Positions 11,214 through 21,587 of a DNA stretch of 64,000 bases are shown piece by piece. Every line of letters begins with the position of its first letter. Positions within the stretch are counted from its first letter, which is position 1. This stretch comes from Bidens hawaiensis. Its lineage: Eukaryota > Streptophyta > Magnoliopsida > Asterales > Asteraceae. The position numbers and the translations under genes were made by a program. Below the pieces are notes generated by a model. It saw nothing but the letters and a program-made list of their open reading frames with translations. It was not told the origin of the DNA and did no database searches. The stretch lies in NCBI GenBank assembly GCA_021521415.1, contig JAIQDT010007339.1, positions 1 through 64,000 on the forward strand, read 5' to 3'.

Positions 11214-12538
11214 TAGGTTTAAGTTCAAGAAAGAAATCAAATTATTGTAAAAAATGAGATAAATGAATATGAACCATTAGTTTTATTTTATGTTTTAAAT
11301 ATTTAAAAATAAATAAAAAAGATGTAAATGCAACAATAAATGCATTCTCTCTTTCCAATTAATACAACTAATATAACCATAATAAATATCTCTAATTAAT
11401 ATATCTAATTAATTTTATTATAATAATTAAAAAGATAAAAACACTACTTTAGTTTTATTTTTTATTTACACATTCTTCATTTTGTTCAACATAAATACAA
11501 TTTATTCATACAATACTATTTCTTTATATTAAAAAAATAATTTCCACTCAATATATTAGCATTAAGTTCAATAAATATACAACCTACCCAAAGTTATATG
11601 GCCTACACTTGTTTTGAGCAATAAAAACGTACAACATACAAAAAAACATATAACTTACATATGTAATTCGACATCAACAATTATATAAACTACACAAAGA
11701 TACACATACCCTACACATGCGTAGGTCATATGTTTTTCGTATGTAAGCTATATGTTTTCTTATTCTTATAACAAGTGTAGGTTATATGTTTTTGTGTAGG
11801 TTGTATATTTTTTATTGGCATTTAATGCAACTATGTGTAAGATAGTTTTTTGTATTATTCATCACAATGTAACTACGTGTTGATGGATATTGATATGTTG
11901 AATTTGAAGAAATTGGGTTTGAAAAGAAAGTAATGTATGAATAAATTGTATTTGTGTATAGTAAAATTTTCGTGTGTAGGTTAAATGTTTTTTGTGAGTA
12001 GATTATATGTTTTCGTGTGCGTGTGTATTTTATTGATGATGAATTTTGTGTGTAGGTTAAATGTTTTTCGTGTGAAGGTTATATGTTGTCTTATTCTTAG
12101 AACAAGTGTAGGTTGTTTGTTTTTTCTTGATATCTAATTCAAACACATGTAAAATTTTTTTTTGGTATTATTCATCTTAATGTAAGTATGTGTTGATGGA
12201 TATTAATATATTGAGTTGGAATAAATTAGTTTTGGATAGAAAGAAATTTTAATGTATGAATAAATTATACTTGTGTAGGATAAAAATTCAAGAAACAAAA
12301 AAGTAAGTTATAAAAATAAATGAGTTCTTAATATTTTCTAATTAAAATAATTTAATTAGTTATATTAATTAAATAAATAAGTATTATGGTTTATTAGTTA
12401 TATTAATTGAAGAAATAGAATAATTAATAGTTTCTTTATTTAACTTTAAGCATTTAAAACTTAAAACAAAACTAGTGGTACATATTTATTTCTTACATTT
12501 CTTGCAATAATATCATTTCTCTCTTCAACCATCCCCTA
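11214..12538. mobile_element. Long-TIR (MULE- or fold-back-like) element, noncoding
   Basis: The left arm (from TAGG at 11214 to about 11300) matches the reverse complement of the right arm (about 12440-12538). Shared blocks include AAGAAA, ATTATTG, CATTAGTTTTATTTTA / CACTAGTTTTGTTTTA and GTTTTAAATATTTAAA / GTTTTAAATGCTTAAA. The core has two direct repeats (about 11760-11960 and 12091-12280) rich in TGTAGGTTATATGTTTT, with inverted relatives near 11580-11760. Both ends sit in TA microsatellite. No transposase is present. Confidence 0.6.
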
Positions 12539-12707
12539 CATAATATATATATAATTATACCTTTGTGTAAAAACATGAGTGAAAACGAAAGTTAAACGAG
12601 TATAAAATGTTGGTTTTTAGTGAAATAATTATCATTTAATTATTATTATCATTAATCTAGTTTATAGCTATTAATGAAAGCTTCTTTAAAAAAATATGGG
12701 TGCAGGG

Positions 12708-12762
12708 AGGGTCGAACCAGCGACCTCCGCTCCCAAACCCTTGCGTTTTATCCAGCAGACCA
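12708..12762 (-). other. tRNA-like module in the 3' LTR
   Basis: On the minus strand an A-box-like TGGTCTGCTGGA (12751-12762) and a B-box GGTTCGACCCT (12708-12718) lie 44 bp apart. It sits at the homologous place to 165-230. Confidence 0.5.
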
Positions 12763-13392
12763 TCAGGTGACGTGCAAACATAAAAACAGTTCATTTAGTT
12801 AAATATACAAATAGGTTCTGACCCAAATGGCCAAGAACCCTAGAAACTAAAATTGATCCCATCGATTACAATTAATCAAAACATGTATAGGGCTTTTGAT
12901 CTATGTGAAAACGGGATCAAAACGATGTACTTAATTACCTCTAACTGTGGCCGGAAGGGGGTGAACGAGGTAGAACATGTTCGGCGTTAATAAGGTTGCG
13001 AATCAACAGATTAAAGCCGTGTTAATCTAATTATATACAAGGATTAAAAAAATGTTGGGAAGGGTTTGAGGTTTGTAACTGCTAAAGTAATTGCATTATT
13101 ATCAAAGATTTCGCGTTCTAGGGTTTAACCGATTGTAGGTTAACTAAAGATGGAAGGACAACTCAGAATTGATATCATTAACTTGTTTAAAAAGTTAGTG
13201 AGGCCGTGTTTTTACTAATCAAACGATTACGATATCAAATTCCAATTATACAAAGATTTGCTAACCTAAATTGGTGTTTATAGATTCGGGTACAAGAAAA
13301 CCCGCTTAGACAAGGGTAAATGGGTTAACTAGATAAGAGAAATGGGTTATGAATATAAAGTTGCAACTAGGTCCTTGGAGTTTGAGGTTGGG

Positions 13393-13401
13393 TATATATA
13401 C
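13393..13401 (-). promoter_or_regulatory. Candidate TATA box of the Tekay LTR
   Basis: On the minus strand the sequence is CGTATATATACC, about 150-160 bp inside the LTR start, a plausible U3 position. It was assigned by position and composition only. Confidence 0.35.
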
Positions 13402-13552
13402 GAGCCAAACTTATACTTTGAGTGTAAACAATAAATATTAAGTAACAGTAAATACACTCGATAAATGCGGATATTACTAATGAACGAGCCCAGACCCATA
13501 AAAGGGTAGGGTAACGATTACAAAGTAAATGTGGAAAGGCCAAAAGGTTACA

Positions 13553-13568
13553 GTATCCCCTACTTTTG
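13553..13568 (-). other. Polypurine tract of the Tekay element
   Basis: On the minus strand AAAAGTAGGGGATAC directly precedes the LTR start TGTAAC. A GGGACGAAATTCCC block just upstream is a familiar context at the end of plant chromovirus pol genes. Confidence 0.6.
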
Positions 13569-14186
13569 GGAATTTCGTCCCGAAATTAGAGAATCCGTAA
13601 CAACGAAAAGATGAGGATATTTGAGTTTCATCTGGTCCTCACGCTCCCATGTAAACTCGGCGCATTGCTTGATATTCCAACGAACTTTAACCAAAGGAAT
13701 GCAGCTTCGCTTAGTAACTTTATCCATATGATCCATAATCTCAACGGGATGATCAACGAAATGCATAGTCTTATCGATACTAACTTCATCGAGAGGAATG
13801 TGGAGATTGCCCTCGGCAAGACACTTCTTGAGGTTAGAAACATGAAACACCGGGTGAATATTAGAGAGTTCAACAGGATGTTTGAGTCGATACGCAACAG
13901 GACCAACTCTATCAGTAATCTCAAAAGGACCAATGAAACGAGGAGCTAGATTTCCCTTCTTTCCGAAACGAACAACTCCCTTCCAAGGAGAAGCTTTGAG
14001 TAAAACAAAGTCACCAACACTGAACTCTAGGGGTTTACGTCTCTTATCAGCATAACTCTTCTGACTACTACGAGCAGCAAGGAGATTTTGACGAACCTGA
14101 GCAATACAATCAGTCATTTCTTGGACTAGTTCAGGACCAGTAATTTGAGATTCACCAATTTGTTCCAACAGATCGGAGATCGACAT
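13560..14186 (-). pseudogene. Gypsy integrase C-terminus with chromodomain
   Basis: This 208-codon frame continues the integrase after a frame change near 14130-14190. SYADKRRKPLEFSVGDFVLLK (about residues 45-65) is the GPY/F-type C-terminal region, followed by LAPRFIGPFEI. The tail VEIMDHMDKVTKRSCIPLVK with VRWNIKQCAEFTWE and MKLKYPHLF is a chromodomain-like module, which in this group is thought to guide insertion to heterochromatin. It is part of a broken polyprotein. Confidence 0.75.
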
Positions 14187-15469
14187 TTACGACCATAGAG
14201 CGCTTGAAAAGGTGCCATACCAATACTAGAGTGAAAGCTATTATTATAAGAGAACTCGATAAGCGGTAGATGAATATCCCAATTTCCTCCAAAATCGAGG
14301 ACACAAGAACGGAGCATATCCTCTAAAGTTTGGATCGTTCGCTCCGATTGAACGTCAGATTGCGGGTGATAAGCAGTACTAAGATCCAATCGTGTACCCA
14401 AAGCAGATTGAAGTGACTTCCCAAAACAAGAAGTAAAACGACCATCACGATCAGATATAACGGATAACAGAGTTCTATGATGACAAAAAATTTTCTCACC
14501 GTAAATACGCGCCAACTGACCAACAAAATACGTCTCTTTGATGGGAATGAAATGAGCAGACTTGGTCAGACGATCAACAATTACCCAAATACTATCATGT
14601 TGCTTGCGGGTAGAAGGAAGCTTAGTGATAAAATCCATAGCATGACCTTCCCATTTCCATTCGGGGACGGGAGGTTTCTCGAGTAAACCAAAAGGTCGAT
14701 GATGCTCGGCTTTCACTTTGGAACAAGTGAGAAATTTAGAAACATACAAAGCGATATCTTTCTCCATACCAGGCCACCAATAGATAGAATGAAGGTCAGC
14801 GTACATCTTATCTGCACCGGGATGTATGGAATATCGTGACTTGTCAGCTTCGTTCATAATAAATGTGCGAAGATCATCATGATTGGGGATCCATAATTTG
14901 TTCAGAAAGTAAAGCAGACCATTGGGTTTAGTTTCAAGTTGGGTTTCGGCACCACACGACATCTCGTCATAGATATTGCCCTCGGTGACGGATTCGTGTT
15001 GTGCATCGAGAACACGCTTTTCGATATCATTTTGAACAAGAACACAAGTAAGAAGTATAGATTTGAATGGCTTCTTACGACTGAGAGCGTCGGCCACAAC
15101 ATTCGCCTTTCCAGGATGATAACGAATTTTGCATTCATAGTCGTTAAGAAATTCGGCCCATCGATTTTTTCTCATATTGAGTTCTTTCTGGTCAAAAATG
15201 TGTTGGAGACTCTTGTGATTGGTAAACACCACACACTTCGTACCATAGAGATAATGTCTCCAAATTTTCAAGGCAAATACGACAACACCAATTTCGAGAT
15301 CATGCGTAATATAATTTTTCTTGTGAACCTTGAGTTGTCTCGAAGCGTAAGCGATAACCTTGCCTCGTTGTATGAGAACGCAACCAAGACCTTGGTTAGA
15401 AGCGTCGCAAAAAATGATAAAATCATCATTTCCTTCCGGAAGAGCAATGATAGGAGCATTGCAAAGCAT
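14126..15469 (-). pseudogene. Gypsy RNase H and integrase core
   Basis: RNase H occupies about residues 15-135 ([35 protein letters not shown] and [10 protein letters not shown]). The integrase zinc finger follows ([13 protein letters not shown] ... CSKVKAEHH; the first cysteine of the usual CxxC appears altered to L-T-C). The catalytic core shows MDFITKLP, the second aspartate in VISDRDGRF, and FYHPQS-type [20 protein letters not shown] with the glutamate. The frame is lost near 14130 and continues in another frame. The upstream RT portion is in yet other frames. Confidence 0.8.
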
Positions 15470-15719
15470 GCCTTAAGAATTCAAAGGCTTCTTCTTGCTT
15501 TGACCCCCACACAAAGGTTTTGCCTTTGTGTGTTAAAGCGGTGAGGGGCAATGCGATCTTGGAAAAGTTTTGAATGTAACGACAGTAATAACCCGCCAAA
15601 CCGAGAAAAGAACAAACTTCAGTGGGAGACGTAGGCGACTTTCAATTCTTAACAGCTTCGATCTTTGCAGGATCAACATGAGTACCCTTGTCGTTAACAA
15701 TATAGCCCAAAAACTGAAC

Positions 15720-15941
15720 TTATTTCAACCAAAATTCGCACTTAGAAAACTTGGCATACAATTGCTCCTTTCGAAGTAGATCAAGAATGGTATGGAGATG
15801 ATTTTTGTGGTTGCTCTCAGATTTCGAATAGATAAATATGTCATCGATGAAAAAAATAACGAACTTGTCCAAATAAGGTTTACAAACACGGTTCATGAGG
15901 TTCATAAACATCGCGGGTGTGTTTGTCAACCCAAAAGGCAT
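15720..15941 (-). pseudogene. Gypsy reverse transcriptase, catalytic fragment
   Basis: This 73-codon piece contains [16 protein letters not shown] and the catalytic [11 protein letters not shown] (normally F/Y-V/A-D-D), then [23 protein letters not shown], all standard Ty3/gypsy RT motifs. It is separated from the RT N-terminus (16027 onward) by about 85 bases with stops and a frame change, and from RNase H by about 250 bases of broken RT connection domain. Confidence 0.8.
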
Positions 15942-16026
15942 AACACAAAACTCGTAATGACCATAACGAGTAGGAAAGGCAGTCTAGGGGATTCCTTCTT
16001 CAACTAACTAGGAGTTGATGATAACC

Positions 16027-16635
16027 CTAACGGAGATCGATCTCCGAGAAACATGCGGCTCCTTGAAGTCGATCGAAAAGATCGTCGATCCGAGGGAGCG
16101 GATAACGATTCTTTACGGTAAGCTTGTTGAGTTCACGGTAGTCAATGCACATGCGGAAAGAACCATCTTTCTTCTTAACAAATAGCACAGGTGCACCCCA
16201 AGGAGAAGAACTCGGGCGAATAAAACCCTTGTCCGAAAGTGATTGGAGTTGACTCGAGAGTTCTTGCATTTCGGAGGGTGCAAGACGGTAAGGGGCTTTA
16301 GCTATGGGGTTAGCTCTGGGTATAAGATCAATTCGGAATTCAACTTGACGAACTAGAGGAAGACCAGTGACATCATCAAAAAAAACATTAGGAAAATCAT
16401 GAACAACCGGGATATCGGATAATTTCTTCTCTTTCGGCTCTTTCTCCACAACGAAAGCTAGGAAGGGGTCACATTTCTTGCGCAAATAACGTTGGGCTTG
16501 AAAGCACGACATGAGATTAATCTTAGACGTTGGAGTATCACCGAAAACCTTAAGAATACGACCGTTTTCGAGAGGTATACGAATGAACTTTTCGAAACAA
16601 ACAACTTCCGCACGATTAAAAGTTAACGAATCCAT
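16027..16635 (-). pseudogene. Gypsy protease end and RT N-terminus
   Basis: This 202-codon frame starts in the protease-RT linker. It holds [60 protein letters not shown] and [19 protein letters not shown], the conserved start of Ty3/gypsy RT, and ends at the first catalytic region (ACFSEIDLR). A frame change just upstream (about 16636-16670) separates it from gag-protease. Confidence 0.8.
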
Positions 16636-16643
16636 CCCTATGA

Positions 16644-18437
16644 TTACATCGAAACCCCCATTTGCATTGGAATGAGGTCAATTAAAAACTCGACTTTGTT
16701 AAGAACTATGACGCAATACCTGACTACTGAGTCAATCATAATAGAATTTCCGTTGGCTAATTCTACGGTAAATGGTCTAGACAACTTATCCCGAGGCTTA
16801 TCAATAATATACGCAAAATCCAAAGATATAAAACTCTTATCGGCACCCGTATCAAACAAAACCGAAGCATGATGATTATCAATTAGAAATGTACCATTCA
16901 CCACATCGCTAGAACTCTGAGCTTGATTCATATTCATCATAAACGCACGACCATTGGACCCTTGAAGGGTTTGATCACCTTGGTTCAAAGGTGGAGCTTG
17001 AATAGCAGGGGCTTGTGTTGATGCCGATGGAGGAGCCATGAGCTGAGGTACAGGAGGTGCATGGGTTTGGGGTGCATAGGCTTGAGGTTGGTAGGTTTGC
17101 ACTTGGTAGGCTTGAGCAGTGTAGTACGGTGCATGGTATACTTGGGCTTGTGGTGGATGGGTAACATAAGAAGGTGCATGCATGACATGGGCTTGGTTAG
17201 AATGGGTGAGTAATGGGAAAGCGTTACGGAAATGGTTAGGGTCTCCGTAATGGTAGCAAGCTCGGGTATTAGGAACACCGGGCTGAGCACGGTTAGAAGC
17301 AGGTCTAGCAGTAGGGGGTGCAGACCGGGATTGGACAACCTGAGAACCAGGCGGTACACGGCAAGTATTAGCGAGGTAGCCGTAACGGTTGCATTGAGTG
17401 CACAACCGGCAACGGGATTGGACCGGGTGATGACGATTACACTTGGCACAGAGAGGATGAGGACCAAAGTAAGCTTTCTTGTTTGGGGAATTAGGGTCAT
17501 TTGGGGCTTGGTTGTTGGGTTGGTTAACGGAGTAGTTTTGGTGGTTGGACTTATGTTTTTGGTGGTTCTTGTTGAAGCGGTTGTTGTTGTTGGAAGGTTT
17601 GGTCTCAACTTTGGCATCAGTAGAGGAGTCGGTCTTAGTCTTGTCGGGAGTAGGCTTGGAATCCTTGCAAGACAAGGCTCCATCCCAAACGTGACTATCG
17701 GTGAGAGAGGCAGCTAGGTCCATTACCGCACCGATAGTTAATGGGTTACGTCTCATTAGGGGATCACGGAAAATGATCGGGAGACCGTGAATGTACTTCT
17801 GAATGCCTCGGGTCTCGGGGGTTACCAGATGTGGCACAATACGGCTAAGATCATGAAATCGGGTAGAATAAGCGGAGTTATCCCCACCAATCTGCTTAAG
17901 ATCCCAAAACTCCGCTTCCAATCTCTGCAGTTCGTGTTCCGGGCAAAATTCCTTCTTCATTGCCTCCTTAAGTTCCTCCCAAGGCATAGCCACGACCAAA
18001 TCAGACCCTTTGTCGTTCCTCAAGGCATTCCACCAGATAACAGCTCGATCCACAAAATGGCTAGAGGCAAACTTGGTTCGTTTGGCATCCGGACATTCAT
18101 AGTGGATAAGTATGTTTTCCATTTCCTCAAACCATTGGAGCAAGGCGGTGGCATTTTCCTCACCACGGAAAGATGGAGGTTTGATGCTCAAGAAGTTACG
18201 GAAATCATGGTTATTGGGTGCGGCCGAGGTGACTGACCCGTTAGAGTTGAGGCTCTGGATTTGAGTGACAATTGCAGGCATTGCGGTAACAAACTCTTTC
18301 GTGATTCTAGTAGCTAGGAGGCAGTCGCGTGAACCAAATGAACGTTGGTGACGACGGTGATTTCTGAGTGACGACATTCTATGGGAAAATAAGAGTAAAG
18401 GTTTATGAGTTGAGGGATCATATGTGTAAATATTCAT
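16644..18437 (-). pseudogene. Gypsy gag and protease
   Basis: The frame is 597 codons long; the likely initiator is the methionine of MSSLRNHRRHQRSF (about 18378), since the preceding 19 residues look like leader read-through. The capsid region (about 90-260) has FLSIKPPSFRGEENATALLQ and EELKEAMKKEFCPEHELQRL, typical of the retrotrans_gag family. A proline/glutamine-rich linker and degenerate zinc knuckles follow (CAKCNRHHPVQSRC; CYHYGDPNHFRNAF has lost its cysteine spacing). The protease active site is LFDTGADKSFIS. The frame breaks shortly after the protease. Confidence 0.75.
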
Positions 18438-18439
18438 GA

Positions 18440-19351
18440 GTTGACGTAGCTAATGGGGTTAATGTGAGATAACTAGTCTGAGAAGACGGTGTTAGTTAGA
18501 AGTATTAAGTTTCTGTTAGGTTAGTTTCACACAAAAATCTAACGAAAGGCATCTAGGGACGTTGGCCTCCCATGAGCTTTCAATGTCAATTTGAATGGCC
18601 CAACTATTATTAACGAATAAACAATTGAGTTTAACAGCCCATGAGCGTTACATGGCAATTTGATTATCCCAACTAATTAATGAATTATCAATGCAATATA
18701 GTTTGTCGGCTCGATGAGCGTCACATGGCGTTTAAACTGACCAAACTAAACAACGAACTATCGAAATAAAATATGGGTAGTCGGAGTATCATGTGAACCA
18801 CCACGTTAATTACTCCGACAAAAATATGAAACAAGTTAAGAAATGGATAGTCGGGATTCCCGACTAACCATGTAAAATAACGAAAAAACCATAATCGGAA
18901 GGTTACCGAATTTAAGCCACGAACCACCGTGAATTCGGTATATATATATATATGAATGCAACCACTAGTGTGGTTACGGTTGACAACTTAGGGTGTCGGT
19001 TATATAGCATTTATGGGTCTCGCTCAGGTCCATAGGGTTGGGTACTGTGGTCAGGTTATCACCCAGGTAAGGAATAACATTTTACTTTTGGTTCTTGGAA
19101 CAGTTTTTCCAGTGCCTAACTCACAGTTTCTCTTCCCTTTTTATTTGTGATAGGGACATGCCACATAACCAAACCCTAAGGTGAACGAGCAAAAATAACA
19201 GGTGGGAATTCTTAAGGAATTTCCCGTAATTAAAAGCAATCTAATATTGATTTTTAAATTGTAAATAAAAATTTAAGTTTTTGAGGCATAGGACGAATAG
19301 GGCTCCTAAACATGTGTCTAAGGCAATCTCTAATGACCTATCTTAAACCTT
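18440..19351 (-). other. Untranslated leader of the gypsy element
   Basis: This is about 0.9 kb between PBS and gag with no long frame. Three imperfect repeats with CATGAGCGTTACATGGC and CCCAACTA words lie at 18563-18760. A TA microsatellite is present near 18940-18952. Confidence 0.5.
18563..18760 (-). repeat. Three imperfect ~75-bp repeats in the gypsy leader
   Basis: CCATGAGCTTTCAATGTC, CCCATGAGCGTTACATGGC and CGATGAGCGTCACATGGC recur at about 18570, 18640 and 18713, each followed by AATTTGA- or TTTAAACT-like and CCCAACTA- or CCAAACTA-like words. Confidence 0.5.
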
Positions 19352-19365
19352 CGGCTCTGATACCA
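19352..19365 (-). other. Primer-binding site (tRNA-Met type)
   Basis: On the minus strand TTGGTATCAGAGCC follows the LTR end GTGTGACA with a 3-base spacer. TGGTATCAGAGC is the common plant initiator-tRNA-Met primer site. Confidence 0.8.
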
Positions 19366-19368
19366 ATC

Positions 19369-19610
19369 TGTCACACCCCAATCGACGGCGGAAATGCCGG
19401 GGCGTGGACTGATTGTCACAACTCGCAAGGTTACTGTCATGTAAATATTTTAAATTTAAATATCTATTTATTAAATTCAAATAACACCATTATTCATTAC
19501 AAAATCCAAAGTAAACAAAACATCAAATCAATCAAAATCATGAAATTCATTGTCTCAATATAAATCCTTCTAGCATAAGTCCTTAAACAGTTCTAACTTT
19601 CTCCATCTTT
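19369..19610 (-). repeat. 5' LTR of the gypsy element, truncated
   Basis: On the minus strand it ends GGGGTGTGACA at 19369, next to the PBS. By eye it follows the LTR copy at 1-1318 from its 3' end back to about the CTTCTAGCATAA block (about 19568-19580), after which similarity stops near 19610. The upstream LTR is missing. Confidence 0.6.
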
Positions 19611-20310
19611 TTCAATCAATGAATGATGTTCAATGGATTTCCTTACTTTCATTCCGTCTTTTGATAGTATATGTTCCAAAATCGAATCTTAACTCAACAT
19701 CAATATCTACTAAAAAATCAAAGTTGCAGGTTTAATTAACAATGACAGCTTCAATGTTCCATAAATATGTATCAACCTATTGAATTTTGACCATGAATAT
19801 TCTAGGTTATTAATGTAATATCTTATGTTTTTAATTTTGATTAATTTGTAGGTTTGATAGCAGTAGTTGTTCCTCATATCAAGTCCACTGTTACGGGTCA
19901 GGTTCTTTTTCTTTTACGTTTACTTTTACTGGGATTTGTATACTCTGAATCATATAAGTGAAGAGTGGTTGACCTCCTTAATTACTGCACTTCTATAACT
20001 AAACAAAGGGTTCATTGGACTTTATATGTAAGGAGTGATTGAAGATAGTGCGTTAGTGATCATTATTCAATTGCTAACTCTCTCTTGGTTCCTTTATTAT
20101 TATTTTTTTCATGTGGAGTTGAGTGCTTCATTATATATTAGCGAGATGGGATAATGTTTGGTGATGTGGAATTATATGAAGACAGTTATATTAGATGATT
20201 CTCAGCTACAAAATATCATTCAACTTTGTAATTTTCTTTAATTATCATCGTTAGGTTTTGTATGTGTTTAAACTTTTTAAACCTGATTTGTTTATTTGTT
20301 GGTTGTTTTT
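19611..20310. other. Unassigned DNA flanking the Tork-like element
   Basis: No coding frame is recognised. The last ~80 bases (20230-20310) together with 26331-26430 form the uninterrupted target of the copia insertion, and that target resembles about 56610-56740. Possible splice-like exon scraps lie near 19850-19900 but cannot be named. Confidence 0.35.
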
Positions 20311-21010
20311 TGTTGGAATTCTTGTATTAATAATAAGCTGAAAAAAAGAAACAATCGAAGCAGTAAACTGGGCTTGTGTTTAACACAATTCCCTTAAACA
20401 TATTCTCGGTCTGTTCCCAGGGTACTCCAGTTCGAAACAGAATCGGTGCTATGCCGGACTCGGACACTTGCCTGAAACGAAATCGAAAATAACACTGTTG
20501 CAGTAGGAAGAAGATGAAGTGTGTTTGTTTGGTGTGTTAAACTGTAGAGTAAGGTACTGGTTATATAGGCACATGATTATAATCAACATGATAATGACCA
20601 TTAAATAATAATAATATCACATAATGGCCCATTAGTGCAGATTACAAAACTGAAAGACAATAATCATTTTCTTAATGATTATTAATTGTATTTACCAGAC
20701 CAGTTTTTGAATTTCAAAAAAAAATTCAAAAAATCGTCTCACGCTGGCTCGGGTTTTCGGAGTTGCATTCGTGTCCGCGGGATGTGCGGGCACGCACGAG
20801 TTCGATGGATTTCTAGGCCAGAAACCCAAATTTGCACCCCCCCACCCCTGCGCGCGCGTTGAACTTGTGTTAAAACATGTCACAAAGAATTCAAATGGGT
20901 GTAAGGGCTCTACCTTATAAACCATTCATTAATTTGTTCCCAATCTGATGTGGGACAAACATTTACCATTTCCACCACTTCCTTCATTCACACACTTAAA
21001 ACTTCCAACA
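20311..21010 (-). repeat. 3' LTR of the Tork-like element
   Basis: The 700-bp LTR has 8-bp perfect inverted ends TGTTGGAA/TTCCAACA. It contains a candidate TATA (minus GCCTATATAACC, 20561-20570) and a GCGCGCGCAGGGG-type GC stretch near 20845-20860. Confidence 0.9.
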
Positions 21011-21022
21011 ATCCCCCACATG
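21011..21022 (-). other. Polypurine tract of the Tork-like element
   Basis: On the minus strand ATGTGGGGGAT lies immediately before the LTR start TGTTGGAAG. Confidence 0.7.
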
Positions 21023-21587
21023 AATGGAGGTCGAAACAACAATATTATTCCGATTAGATTTCAACAGTTGAATCTTGCATACAATAGGTAGGTGTTATCC
21101 TTTGAACCTTTGCTTATGAAGTATACTTAGCCCACTGGCTCTGAGTAGACAGTGATGTCTTTGAACTTGTCTGCCGTTTGTGTAAATGACAATATACTTC
21201 ACACAAGACTCTCCCTGACAAAGTCAAGTCCTCATAGTTATGTTCGTTACGGTCATGAACATGCGCCTGGTTCTGCAAGAGCTATTAAGTATTGTGCCCA
21301 ACAACACCCTTTGAAGCGACCCCACTTCTCTCTCACATAGGTGATTCACCATGTATGACTACCTTGGTCGAATCATTAAAAGCCATATGCTTAGCCTCAC
21401 ACTAGTCATTTTTAGGAATGGACTAGGAAGGTTACCTTGCTACGTGGTAAACTCCCTCTTAAAATTGTAGGGTTATCCCCCCCCCCCACCCCACAGTGAC
21501 CGCACTAATTCATACAATTAGGTTTTCCTATTGAACTCAACTCTTGGGATCTCCAGTCCGTTGAGTTAGGTTTCCTTCGCATGAACT
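21023..21587 (-). other. 3' untranslated region of the Tork-like element
   Basis: About 565 bases lie between the RNase H stop and the PPT. A homopolymer of ten C (21478-21487) is present. No coding frame on the element strand is recognised. Confidence 0.5.

Larger units (their letters stand above)
12541..13552 (-). repeat. 3' LTR (partial) of the Tekay-like gypsy element
   Basis: On the minus strand the LTR begins TGTAACCTTTTGG at 13552, directly after the polypurine tract. Homology to the LTR copy at 1-400 runs to about 12541, where the long-TIR element interrupts it. The rest of the LTR (about 900 bp in the 1-1318 copy) is displaced or lost; the fragment at 5959-6073 may be its far end. 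Confidence 0.6.
12541..19610 (-). mobile_element. Degenerate Ty3/gypsy chromovirus (Tekay/Del-like)
   Basis: Minus-strand order: truncated 5' LTR (19369-19610), PBS (19352-19365), leader, gag, protease, RT, RNase H, integrase with chromodomain, PPT, partial 3' LTR. The order with integrase after RT is Ty3/gypsy, and a C-terminal chromodomain marks a chromovirus. The coding region is split into at least five frames, so it is dead. Confidence 0.8.

Noticed and set aside
14939..15544. Plus-strand 201-codon frame
   Set aside because: It is the antisense shadow of the gypsy RNase H/integrase region, with no protein-like motifs.
17232..17717. Plus-strand 161-codon frame
   Set aside because: Antisense shadow of the low-complexity gag linker.
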